Numbered from the stretch's first letter, positions 9,817-18,596 are shown. The stretch is 20,000 nt of DNA from Tubiluchus corallicola (GCA_030141605.1 JAQGDQ010000243.1:1-20000), one strand, 5' to 3'. The notes: generated by a model not told the origin, from the sequence alone. Numbers and translations are program-made.

Positions 9817-10177
9817 AATATTTTGGGTATTAAATGGCCAAAGAAAATTTCAAACAAAGATCTATATGAAAAAATAAAAGAAGAACCTTGGACAAGAAAA
9901 ATAAAAAGACGTCGTTTAAGATGGATTGGGCATATGCTTAGACTACCTGACGAAATTCCAGTGAAGATAGCTCTTCAACAAGCCATAGAACCAGCTAGAA
10001 AACCTGCAGGAGGACAAATGTTAACATATTCAGATTTTGCACAGAAAGATTTAAACACTTCAGCATTGATCCTTAGAAACAAATCCGCTAGCGGCATTGC
10101 AGCGTGTAGGGAGTCCTGGCATAGGGAGGTGAGCAGAATCATGTCGCTGGACGTATGATTCATTGAAGAAGAAGAAA
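9817..10177 (+). mobile_element. 5'-truncated LINE fragment, 361 bp
   Basis: The open frame runs from the very first base after the left TSD to TGA at 10156-10158. It begins ILGIKWPKKISNKDLYEKIK and continues RRRLRWIGHMLRLPDEIPVK. The block 'WP..ISN.DLY', a basic stretch, then 'RRLRWIGH.LR.P' is the C-terminal end typical of RTE/L2-like LINE reverse transcriptase ORFs. The rest (ARKPAGGQMLTYSDFAQKDL, then W-H-R-E-V) fits the 'grPk.tw...+DL' terminus. The tail is GAAGAAGAAGAAA, then the second TSD. There is no in-frame stop before the terminal TGA, so this is younger or luckier than the other LINE fragments here. With the rest of ORF2 missing it is inactive. Confidence 0.8.
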
Positions 10178-10185
10178 ATCAGTCA
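10178..10185. repeat. TSD, right copy (LINE fragment at 9.8 kb)
   Basis: ATCAGTCA following the GAA tail. Confidence 0.65.
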
Positions 10186-10734
10186 CATCGAATCTGACTG
10201 CAAATAAGTAAACGATTAGTGAACGGGGCAGCAGAGTTCTATCGACTTTCCACTGGTCAACTGTCAACATCCCGAGCAATTATCCTTAATTCTTAAATTT
10301 ACGGCTACGTAAAGTGCATTATATTGCAGATGGACATATCGTATAAATTGAGTTACGATAATTGCGATCGACGAATGTCTGAATGGTGTATACTTAATGG
10401 ATGGGTGACCACTGGGAAAACTGTTGATAGGTGGTTTGGTCTCCCATACGGCCACAGCTATTTCTCTCATTGAGGAAGGACATACACGCATTCAAATGTA
10501 CCTAGCATGCTACTGCCGCTTCAGTTTTCATATTAGATGATTATCCTTGAAGAAAATTAACTAGATTCCGGTCATCCCACAACCATGTACATTAAGTAGC
10601 TTTTGCCTATTATTAAAGATTATTGATTAACTTCGGTCTATTTTGTATACAAAATTAATAAAAAACTTAGTCTGATTATTTAGTAATTACTCAACATGAG
10701 TAAAGTAACTTGCAATGATGTTATGATGAGCCGT
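10186..10734. other. Unannotated stretch with a 5S box-C-like motif
   Basis: No gene. At 10391-10417 the sequence TACTTAATGGATGGGTGACC-ACTGGGAA closely resembles the internal control region (box C) of 5S rRNA genes, but neither flank matches the rest of 5S. The remainder is plain AT-rich sequence. Confidence 0.5.
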
Positions 10735-10939
10735 GGACAAATAACCAATGTGTCCAAAACAGAGAGTGCCCAGGTTGCCCTGTGTGGCCAAAACTACCTA
10801 TGATTAAATGTTTGCGTGGGTCTAAAGTGAAAAACGAAATATTTTGTGTACAATATAGGCCCAATCCCACAAGTGCTTATTGGCAGTGCACAAAAAAGGA
10901 AAAGAAATATACTTGTTTTTAGCACGTTCATTTCAAATA
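10735..10939. repeat. Large inverted repeat, left arm
   Basis: From GGACAAATAACCAATGTGTC to TTAGCACGTTCATTTCAAAT, this arm matches the reverse complement of 12118-12321 with only a handful of differences (e.g. GCCCTGTG vs GCCTGTG, ATGATTAAAT vs ATGGTTAAAT). I estimate ~96-97% identity over ~205 bp. The spacer is 1178 bp. Confidence 0.93.
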
Positions 10940-12117
10940 TGTCAGAACCTGTCGTTACGCTAAAGTTGTCGCTGGGGTGTTTTGGGGAGAGCCAACAACC
11001 GACATTGGCAGGTTTATCAGACTGTTTTTGTAGTTGCGATGTTCATGTTAAACAGATGAAATCACTGAATGAAAACATGGTTTAACTTTGCGATCTGTAT
11101 TGTATTCGAAATCATAGTCTCATAGTCTATACACATATACACGAAAATAAACAGCAATACACAAAAGTTAAAGTCAATACATCTGGCTAATAGATCATGG
11201 CATCTGAGTCAAAAACGTTTTAATCACCAAAACCGCAGTTTAAGCCTATTCCTTGTCCTCTCATCTTGCTACCAAGTCAAGAGTCCTAGTTATTCACAGA
11301 GAAGCCAAGTAACCCTGTTACATACAAACATATAGCAGTAACAAGTACATACATATATTGGAAACTTTCAAGTGTTTAAACAGATGTCAGCACTGACTTA
11401 GTGGTAATGAAAAACTAAAGTTAAAAACTACAAATCAAAATTATTAATAAACTGTAAATTAAATGCTCGCATCTGCGACAGAACCTGTCTTAATTGTGAT
11501 GTGAGATGTCGAGCTTGCAAACGCAGGTTCAGTTTTATTTTTTTCCATGCTTTTTTGATTCGGCTCTACATGGAGGCAGAAATTTAATAAATTGTAAATT
11601 TATTCTATCATCATCATCGAAACGTCTTGCGCAATTTTCGAATGGCTCCGGTTTATTAAAGGACTGTAATAACGTCAAATAAACCCCGTGATTTAAATTA
11701 CTTGCTGACATTTTAGAGGGAAGTGGGGAGACAGAGACATGCGCATTTCCATAAAATTTGCTATGAATTAAATTAGACGGCCTTTTTACGGTTTCGGCGG
11801 TGATCAAAGATATTCGATTTGAAAGGTAGGAGTGTGCGCGAATGGTGAAGAAGTGGCAACGTCTGACAGCTTCAAAGCTAAAACGAGCAAGGAGCGCCAC
11901 CTGGGAGATTAGCATCTGGTTTGAAAATAACTTGAAATGAGAGAGTCACGCAAATCAGCTGCTGTTAACATTTACAGTGAATCATACACAGGGGGGGGGG
12001 GCGGATTAACCGTTAGGCTAATAAGACTATCGCCTTAGGCTTTTGATAGGTCATCGGACCCCTGAGACCAATTTGAAATTAAACAATGAATGCTATTTGG
12101 CAAACAATATAAAAACT
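10940..12117. other. Spacer of the large inverted repeat
   Basis: Mostly unique-looking sequence. It holds a 126-codon ATG-started frame on the - strand (11535-11915) with no family signature I recognise and no splice or promoter support. It also holds a G11 run at 11991-12001 that opens CAGGGG...CGGATTAACC (11989-12010), which resembles a hAT transposon terminus. No partner terminus was found. Confidence 0.4.
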
Positions 12118-12321
12118 TATTTGAAATGAACGTGCTAAAAACAAGTATATCTGTTTTTCTTTTTTGTGCACTGCCAATAAGCACTTGTGGGATTGGGCCT
12201 ATATTGTACACAAAATATTTCGTTTTTCACTTTAGACCCACGCAAACATTTAACCATAGGTAGTTTTGGCCACACAGGCAACCTGGGCACTCTCTGTTTT
12301 GGACACATTGGTTATTTGTCC
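12118..12321. repeat. Large inverted repeat, right arm
   Basis: Reverse complement of 10735-10939. Just outside it, TGTCC-AAACA-GGACA (12318-12332) can form a small hairpin, and TTTTGGACACAT occurs twice (near 12298 and 12334). Confidence 0.93.
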
Positions 12322-12470
12322 AAACAGGACATTTTGGACACATGCAGGCCGTTTAAACATAAGAATTCGGCACTTGTAAGACAAGGACATTTAGAGATTT
12401 GCATATTACTCGTGTTCCAATCTTCATCACTAATTTCAAATTACCCCTCTCCAAAAACAAAGCCGAAATA

Positions 12471-12890
12471 AGTGAGTGAGTGAGTGAGTGAGTGAATGAG
12501 TGAGTCAGTAAGTGGGTGAGTGAGTAAGTGAGTGAAAGAGTGAGTGAGTAGTGTGTTAGTGAGTGAGTGAGTGAGTGAATAGGTGAGTGAGTGAGTGAGT
12601 GAGTGAGTAAGTGAGTGAATGAGTGAGTGAGTAGTGTGTTAGTGAGTGAGTGAGTGAGTAGGTGAGTGTGTGAGTGAGTGAGTGAGTGAATGGGTACGTG
12701 AGTGAGTGAGTGAGTGAGTGAGTGAGTGAGTGAGTGACCGAGTGAGTGAGTGAGTGAGTGAGTGAGTGAGTGAATGGGTACGTGAGTGAGTGAGTGAGTG
12801 ACTGGGTACGTGAGTGAGTGAGTGAGTGAGTGAGTGAGTGAGTGAGTGAGTGAGTGAGTGAGTGAGTGAGTGAGTGGCCGAGTGAGTGAG
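12471..12890. repeat. (TGAG)n tetranucleotide array with longer sub-repeats
   Basis: About 420 bp of TGAG with variants. Two longer motifs recur: GTAGTGTGTTAGTGAGTGAG at about 12548 and 12631 (83 bp apart), and (A/C)TGGGTACGTGAGTGAG near 12690, 12775 and 12802. Frames on the - strand translate to Thr-His-Ser-Leu repeats in more than one register, as expected of a 4-bp repeat and not of a gene. Confidence 0.97.
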
Positions 12891-13679
12891 TAAATACGTG
12901 CATCTATGCTTTTCAGTAACCTGTCTATGTACAATTATGATCATCTGCAGAAGAAAGTTAGACCTTCGAAGAAATAAAAATAATAATGCGGAAACGCCTT
13001 TTCCATGTTCTCTTTTCGGAAGCTCCCACAATCACCTAAACTCTGGTCGATAAATTTCCATCTAAAAGCACAAATGACGGCTTGATCATACCCTTGTAAA
13101 ACTAACGGGAAGTTTGATTGGAAGAGCTCTTCCAGGGTTCGCTTCTCGTTAATCATAAATATAACCTAAATTTTTACGATCAATTTATGTAATGAAGTCT
13201 AGACTCGTTGTAATAAAAAGCTGATTAGAAAACCAACATGCATTTAATTTAAAGAGTAAAAAATTTTTCTGAAAGGTGGACAAACTTGATATGCAGTTGA
13301 ATGATCATCCAAAGCCAAATCAGGAATTAGGTCTATCGTAATTATCAGAATTATCGTAATTAACAGAAGCATAATTAAATTAATCATAATCAAATCAGCT
13401 CACAATAAATAATAAATAAGTTGGTAAACTGCTTTATAACATCGTCACACTTTCAGTGCAAAGATAATGGGAAATAGGCATCATACAGCAGGTATGTAAC
13501 AGGTTTATGTTAATTATTTACACTGCAAGATGAAATAATGGAAAACAAATTAACCGATCGACTGTAATTACTCTGTCCATGACGTTAGCTTATTATTATA
13601 GGCTATATAATGAAATAGTACTAACTAGTATATAACAAGTAGGTAGCAAGAAGCATACTTTCTTTTCATTTTATTTTCT
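12891..13679. other. Unannotated AT-rich stretch
   Basis: No gene. Between about 13330 and 13400 there is local repetition of ATTATCGTAATTA/CATAATTAAATTAATC, which looks like low-complexity AT sequence. Confidence 0.5.
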
Positions 13680-13754
13680 AGGGAGGAGAGGGGGGGAGAG
13701 AGAGAGGAGCGAGAAAGAGAGAGAGAAGAGAGAAAGAGAGAGAGAAGAAAGAAA

Positions 13755-13807
<53 letters not shown>

Positions 13808-13840
13808 AGAGAAGAGAGAAAGAGAGAGAGAAGAGAGAAA

Positions 13841-13909
<69 letters not shown>

Positions 13910-13925
13910 GGGAGAGAGAGAGAGA
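13680..13925. repeat. (GA)n-rich purine tract
   Basis: About 245 bp of GA dinucleotides with many AGAAAG, GAAGAG and GGG interruptions. The block GACAGAGAGAGAGAG occurs at about 13765 and again near 13850, about 87 bp apart, suggesting an internal duplication. Confidence 0.95.
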
Positions 13926-13954
13926 TGGTTTATTTTCTTGTCACTAACGTTACT

Positions 13955-14036
13955 AATAAGTAAGTAAGTAAGTAAGTAAGTAAATAAGTAAGTACGCAAG
14001 CAAACAAGTAAGCAAACAAATAAGTAAGTAAGTAAC
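13955..14036. repeat. (GTAA)n tetranucleotide tract
   Basis: TAAG repeated about 20 times, decaying in the centre into CGCAAGCAAACAAG and recovering at the right end. Confidence 0.95.
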
Positions 14037-14272
14037 TAAACGGGAACTGGCGAAATGTACAACTGACAAATAAGGTGAACTGGTAAATTCTGTGTTGTTT
14101 ACTTTTCAATAAACGTAGCTGCTAGTTGTTATTTTCTCTTACAAAATACTGAAGCATACAGATAAATGGTTTTCTTAAACTAAGAATTATTGTCCTCATA
14201 CTAACTCTGCCTGTTTTCGTGCAGTTCAGCTTGTGCTGAAGTACATGCATACCCTTTTGCATAATAGTCTTT
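14037..14272. other. Short unannotated spacer
   Basis: Ordinary AT-rich sequence between two simple repeats. Nothing recognised. Confidence 0.5.
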
Positions 14273-14507
14273 TTTGTCTTGTCTTGTCTTGTCTTGTCTT
14301 GTCTTGTCTTGTCTTGTCTTGTCTTGCCTTGCCTTGCCTTGCCTTGCCTTGCCTTGCCTTGCCTTGCCTTGCCTTGCCTTGCCTTGACTTGACTTACTTG
14401 ACTTGGCTTGTCTTGTCTTGTCTTGTCTTGTCTTGTCTTGTCTTGTCTTGTCTTGTCTTGTCTTGTCTTGTCTTGTCTTGTCTTGTCTTGTCTTGTTTTG
14501 TTTTTGT
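14273..14507. repeat. Pentanucleotide array (TCTTG)-(CCTTG)-(TCTTG)
   Basis: The layout is a (TCTTG)n block of ~10 copies to about 14325, then ~12 copies of CCTTG to about 14385. A degenerate link follows (ACTTGACTTACTTGACTTGG, 14386-14405), then ~18 copies of TCTTG to the end. It is open on both strands but clearly simple repeat. Confidence 0.97.
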
Positions 14508-15328
14508 TTATAATAATTACTGTTTACTTCTTCGTACATGTAATATAAAATGCATGAAAATTAACTAATTAAATAAATAGATAAATTTAACAATTAAATT
14601 TCATTACTTTTGAAGCAATTGTTACTGTTTGGTCTTGTTCAATTCCTCTAACGCAAATACGGCTATTATTCGTATGATCTGCATTTATTTTAATGACACA
14701 TCCAGACCCAATCCATGATTAATTCAGGTCAAAAGTTTTCAAAATATTTACAACTTAGATGTGCAGGATTAAATTAGGCGAGTAATGTTTTCGTTTCACG
14801 ACATCCAAGCTGGCATGCTTATTTACAGTATGAATCGGAGCTGGGCCAACATGAAGTTAACCAAATAGCTAGTCTATTTTCTATATTCAAACATCTGGTC
14901 TTAAAACTAAATCAGAAAATAAAGCGCCATGACTTTTTATCACTAAGCTATTGCAAATTTTTTATTCAGTAATTTAGATATTGTGCAGTCTATTAAAACG
15001 TACAAATTATATGTATGTAATATTATGTAATATTATTAAAATGCTACATTATGGTACTGCATAATATAAAATATATATAATATACTATAAAATATCATGT
15101 TACTCTATAAAAAGCGGACACACATACACGTTGCGTCATTTGTCAACCCTGATGTGCTCAAAGTTTATTAAAATTATCACTTTTAAATTGAATTCAATTA
15201 CAATTACTTAAATTATTATTGCCAGTTGATAGTGGTTTGTGGATTAAACCAAAACGTTCTGTTTTAAATAAATAAACTTATTAAATTAAATGAAACATCA
15301 ATTAGCTATCAGTAATACTTAGCACACC
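14508..15328. other. Unannotated, strongly AT-rich stretch
   Basis: No ORF or RNA gene. It includes near-pure AT runs around 15000-15100 (AATATAAAATATATATAATA). Confidence 0.5.
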
Positions 15329-15339
15329 CTGTTTACAAA
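15329..15339. repeat. TSD, 3' side of the - strand LINE
   Basis: CTGTTTACAAA, identical to 15984-15994. Confidence 0.9.
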
Positions 15340-15983
15340 TTATTATTATTATTATTCTTTATTTAAAATTTAAAATTATACGTATATACAAATATTTACA
15401 TAAAATACATACAGTGACCCTCTATTTGCAGGGAATGGTTAAAAACTTTGTAAATAAAATAGGTATTATATTCGTAAGACTTTTATATACCAATAAATCA
15501 CGGATATACCAATAATGTAAAAGAACAACTAAAATCAAATAGTACCAGTTTACACAAAACGACGTGTATAATATAAAAGTGACTAGTAACAGATATAATA
15601 CAAAAGTTCAATATTTTATGCTAAAGTTTGTAAAAACGAATCACAAACTAACTAAGTGAAAGCATCTAGCAGGTTTTTGTCACGAGAGGTATAAATTTTA
15701 CTAATGTTCTGAGATTGTAGGACATTTGCGAGCGCTAATCTTTTATTTTCATCGACAAGAGTACAATTAAAAAGCAAATGTTCAACTGTTTGTGCGTCCT
15801 CTGAACATATACTGGCATTTTCATGTACGTATCCAATTTTAAAAAGAAAATCTTTAAAGTTACCTTGTCCTAGTAAAATGCTACAAGATAGTTTTTCTAG
15901 ACTTCTGCTACCTGTATGAAAAGGAAGGTCTAGTGGAGTTAAAAATGCATTTTCAGGAAGAATAGATAACCCCAGTACATAAA
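15340..15983 (-). mobile_element. 5'-truncated LINE, 644 bp, with perfect 11-bp TSD
   Basis: On the - strand the insertion begins inside an open coding frame at 15983 and reaches a TAG at 15652-15654. It then has a ~290-bp 3' UTR and ends AATAAAG plus an (AAT)n tail abutting the TSD. CTGTTTACAAA at both edges defines the insertion exactly. Target-primed reverse transcription with incomplete extension explains the truncation (established mechanism for LINEs). Confidence 0.92.
15652..15981 (-). pseudogene. LINE ORF2 C-terminal fragment with zinc-knuckle-like end
   Basis: About 110 codons are open without a stop. Key stretches are LPENAFLTPLDLPFHTGSRS, then LLGQGNFKDFLFKIGYVHEN, then ICSEDAQTVEHLLFNCTLVD. 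The layout 'L.G.G....L...G.....C......T.EH.L..C' is the C-terminal region shared by Jockey/R1/I-type LINEs, just after or at the end of the RNase H region. The Cys-x8-His-x4-Cys half of a CCHC knuckle is intact; the expected first Cys is replaced (ASIC). Upstream codons are missing because the element is 5'-truncated, so this is not an active gene. Confidence 0.82.
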
Positions 15984-15994
15984 CTGTTTACAAA
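15984..15994. repeat. TSD, 5' side of the - strand LINE
   Basis: CTGTTTACAAA, identical to 15329-15339. Confidence 0.9.
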
Positions 15995-16579
15995 GGTAAA
16001 TGGGTTTTTTGATACTATAAAATCGCAAAACACCCTGCTTCTTAATTGTTCTACACACTAATGGCTAGGCTTTACAAAGTGGTAATTTGTTCAATTTATT
16101 ATATGATAACTAAAATTTGAACAAAACAGCTAACGGTCCGTCTTCGTAAATAATTTTTCTCCTGTAAGCTGCATTTGTCATCATTATGTTCTCTGTGTGC
16201 GATGTGAAGAAAACGCTTATGAAAAGGCGAATTTTCTTCCCCTTATTTATTACTTTTTGATTAGAAAAATTGCATCAGGTCTAATCATTCTCGCCTTCAT
16301 ATACAGCTGCTGCTAAAAGATGACCGTGCGAAAAATCTGTCGACAACACTTAATGTGAAAAAATGGATCATGAAGAATAGGTGATTTAAACCCCCCACAA
16401 GGCAGCTATTTTTCCACTATTCACTTCATGTAGCGGCTTTTGCCAATTCAGGCGCATACAGAATGAACAGATGCCAAAAATATAAAAGAAAGAAGAAAAA
16501 TGAAGCGTTCTCTTGGGAATTGAACTCCGGTTTTCGTCGAGAGAACAGACTCGGTCCTATCTACAATATTAGAAATAAG
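15995..16579. other. Unannotated stretch before the hAT element
   Basis: No gene called. At 16507-16546 GTTCTCT and AGAGAAC form a 7-bp stem enclosing GAGTTCAATTCCC on the - strand, a weak tRNA-like T-arm; too little is left to annotate. Confidence 0.5.
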
Positions 16580-16587
16580 CTTATAAT
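16580..16587. repeat. 8-bp TSD, left copy (hAT element A)
   Basis: CTTATAAT, identical to 17036-17043. Confidence 0.93.
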
Positions 16588-17035
16588 CAGGCCCTATTTC
16601 AGGGGGGGGGGGTTAGTGGGATACTTCCCCTGGGCCTTACCCTCCACGGAGGCCTCGCACCGAGGTAATATTTTTTTGCTTTATGGGAACATACTGCTTC
16701 TTCTCTCTCTCTTGCCGCACGAGCGCCGTTTGCCTCGTTTTCAATTTCGGAATTTCTAACACCGACTTGTACGGAAGTGAGAGTACGTTATGACATATTG
16801 CAAAGATGTTGTTTTTGATTTGACTATTTGACAAGTATTAAGGACTGGTCTTGAGAATAAAGCAGTTTTTCCTTCAATTGTTCTTTCCTTTAACAACTGT
16901 ATAACTCCATATTTTCTCTTCGAAAATGCTTCTCCGGCATTCTAGCAGTTCAACCATGGTGGCGCCCCCCCCTCCCCGAGGGAGGCCTCACACGCCCGAC
17001 TTCCCCGGGCCTCGCTTAGGCTGAAATAGGCCCTG
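16588..17035. mobile_element. Complete non-autonomous hAT-like element (MITE), copy A
   Basis: 448 bp. The left terminus is CAGGCCCTATTTCAG and the right is CTGAAATAGGCCCTG, whose reverse complement CAGGGCCTATTTCAG matches in 14 of 15 bases. A perfect 8-bp duplication (CTTATAAT) flanks it. CAGGG-type ends with 8-bp TSDs are the hallmark of the hAT superfamily. There is no transposase, so mobilisation would have needed a relative elsewhere. The element includes a G10 run near 16602, a short CT tract near 16702, and GC-rich subterminal regions (CCGAGGGAGGCCTCACACGC). Confidence 0.93.
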
Positions 17036-17043
17036 CTTATAAT
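17036..17043. repeat. 8-bp TSD, right copy (hAT element A)
   Basis: CTTATAAT, identical to 16580-16587. Confidence 0.93.
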
Positions 17044-17062
17044 ATAATATTAATAATATCTG

Positions 17063-17373
17063 TCTATAATATTGCATTGAATATCTATCTATAATATAAT
17101 ATATTGCATTTGTATGTTACTTCACAGGAAACTTGCTGCATTAATAACCTTGATGTTAGCACGCACTTCAATAGTTCTTGTTTAATATCACTGTAAGAAA
17201 TGTTATACGCACAAATTAGAAAAGCTAATTACAGAATCCGCAAATGTAATATTGTAGAATTCACTCTGTATAGTGTCCATGTAAAACTGTATAATGTTAG
17301 TACAGATATTTTTGTCTGCAAAAAGAGGCTAATAAAGACTTATCATCATCATCATCATCATATCTATAATATT
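17063..17373 (+). mobile_element. Possible retroposon with AATAAA-(ATC)n tail
   Basis: AATAAAGACTT followed by (ATC)6 (about 17329-17360) is a LINE/SINE-style 3' end. TCTATAATATT occurs immediately after it (17363-17373) and again at 17063-17073, which could be an 11-bp TSD. A related TCTATAATATA at 17088 makes this ambiguous in such AT-rich DNA. The ~290-bp interior has no recognised coding signature; the 65-codon frame ending in a His run is produced by the ATC repeat. Confidence 0.45.
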
Positions 17374-17560
17374 AGAAAGAACAAAGGCTATCATTAGTAG
17401 CAATATCTCCGTAGAAAATCTCAAAATGTCACCTCACACGTACTTGCCTTAAAAATCTGAGTGGATGGATACGACGATATCAGACGAAAGTTTTTTGAGT
17501 GCGCCTTATTGATTTAAAAACGCATTTGACAAAGGCTACAGGTTCTTCCTGTTTATAAGA

Positions 17561-17685
17561 CATTTTCGAAGAGAAAATATGGAGTAATACAGTTGTTAAA
17601 GGAAAGAACAATTGAAAGAAAAACTGCTTTATTCTCAAGACCACTCCTTAATACTTGTCAATACTGGCAAACGACGCGCGTGCGG

Positions 17686-17727
<42 letters not shown>

Positions 17728-17839
17728 GAGGCAGTATGTTTGCATAACGCAAAAAATGTTACCTTGGCGCGAGGCCCCCCTGGAGGGTGAGGCCCCGGGG
17801 AAGTATCCCCACTTACCCACCCCCCTGAAATAGGCCCTG
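17561..17839 (-). mobile_element. hAT-like element, left half, inverted (fragment B)
   Basis: The reverse complement matches copy A from its left TIR (CAGGGCCTATTTCAG, at 17825-17839 on this strand) to CCATATTTTCTCTTCGAAAA (A about 16907-16926). It lacks ~110 bp of A's interior. It carries an expanded GA tract (about 17690-17720) where A has a short CT tract. It stops abruptly at 17561. Confidence 0.9.
17690..17726. repeat. Short (GA)n tract inside hAT fragment B
   Basis: About 30 bp of GA, homologous to the short CT tract at about 16700 in copy A, so the microsatellite grew from a seed within the transposon. Confidence 0.85.
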
Positions 17840-17964
17840 CTTCCTAGTTATCGTTTCCACAAATAGACTCACTTTGGGACAGAAGTGTTTTGACCCAATT
17901 AACCGACTGAGTCAGTTAGCGGAAGGGTTTAGTATATTATTGCTATACAAGTATGAGTCATCAC

Positions 17965-18124
17965 CATATTTTCTCTTCGAAAATACTTCTCCGACGTTCT
18001 AGCAGTTCAAAAAATTTTTGGGCGCCAACCAGGGTTTCGCCCGCCCCCGGCGCTTCGCCCCCCCCCTGAGGTGGCCTCACACGCTCCACTTCCCCGGGCC
18101 TCGCTTAAGCTGAAATTGGCCCTG
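17965..18124 (+). mobile_element. hAT-like element, right half (fragment C)
   Basis: Collinear with copy A 16907-17035 from CCATATTTTCTCTTCGAAAA through TTCTAGCAGTTCA to the right TIR CTGAAATTGGCCCTG (ends 18124). About 30 bp of extra GC-rich sequence lies around 18023-18060. It starts exactly where fragment B stops in the consensus, so B and C probably come from one element (see findings). Confidence 0.88.
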
Positions 18125-18596
18125 CCGCTAAATATAAGGTGTGTTGTTTACTATTTTAGTCCACTCTTGCTTAATCATTTTATAAATGTTTATTTTTGAC
18201 AACTGATGCAACCCACGTATGTGTTAAGTAACTATTATTTACAGTCAATACTGCAACCTATTGATGCGCTAATTTTGTCTGCTTCTCAGGCAGTTTGAAA
18301 GGATACTGTAATTAATGTGTACTGAGTTTAAATATAGAAAAAACAAAAAATAGCTTTTTAATAAAGAGTGCGTGACAAATTTTTCCTACAGGCACGAAAG
18401 TGTTGAAGTCGTCCAAAACTGCACTTAATCGTGTGCGTATATAAATCTTAATGCATTTTCATGATTTGCAACGACAAGAGAAAAATTGTAAACTTATATG
18501 TAACAAAATATTTTCGTTTCAGCCATACTTTCCTGATAATTTAGATTTTAGTGTATTAACCCATTTATTCGATAGATAAATAAAGTTAATCGGGCT
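18125..18596. other. Unannotated AT-rich stretch
   Basis: No ORF, RNA gene or repeat recognised. Confidence 0.5.

Noticed and set aside
10735-12321. LTR retrotransposon with the 205-bp arms as LTRs
   Set aside because: The arms are inverted, not direct, and no gag-pol or PBS lies between them.
12361-12376. GAATTCGGCAC string resembling a cDNA-library EcoRI adaptor
   Set aside because: Only ~11 bases match and the flanking sequence continues normally; most likely chance.
12353-13031. Thr-His-Ser-Leu repeat frames up to 193 codons on the - strand
   Set aside because: A 4-bp repeat gives the same peptide in several registers; no unique coding part supports a gene.
14201-14568. 111-112 codon frames over the TCTTG/CCTTG array
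   Set aside because: Pentanucleotide translation, open on both strands.
16507-16546. tRNA-like remnant (GTTCTCT/AGAGAAC stem with a GTTCAATTCC loop on the - strand)
   Set aside because: Only one arm-like piece; no acceptor plus D/anticodon arms at the right spacing.
17200-17397. 65-codon frame with six consecutive His
   Set aside because: The His run is the (ATC)n tail of a probable retroposon; no other coding evidence.
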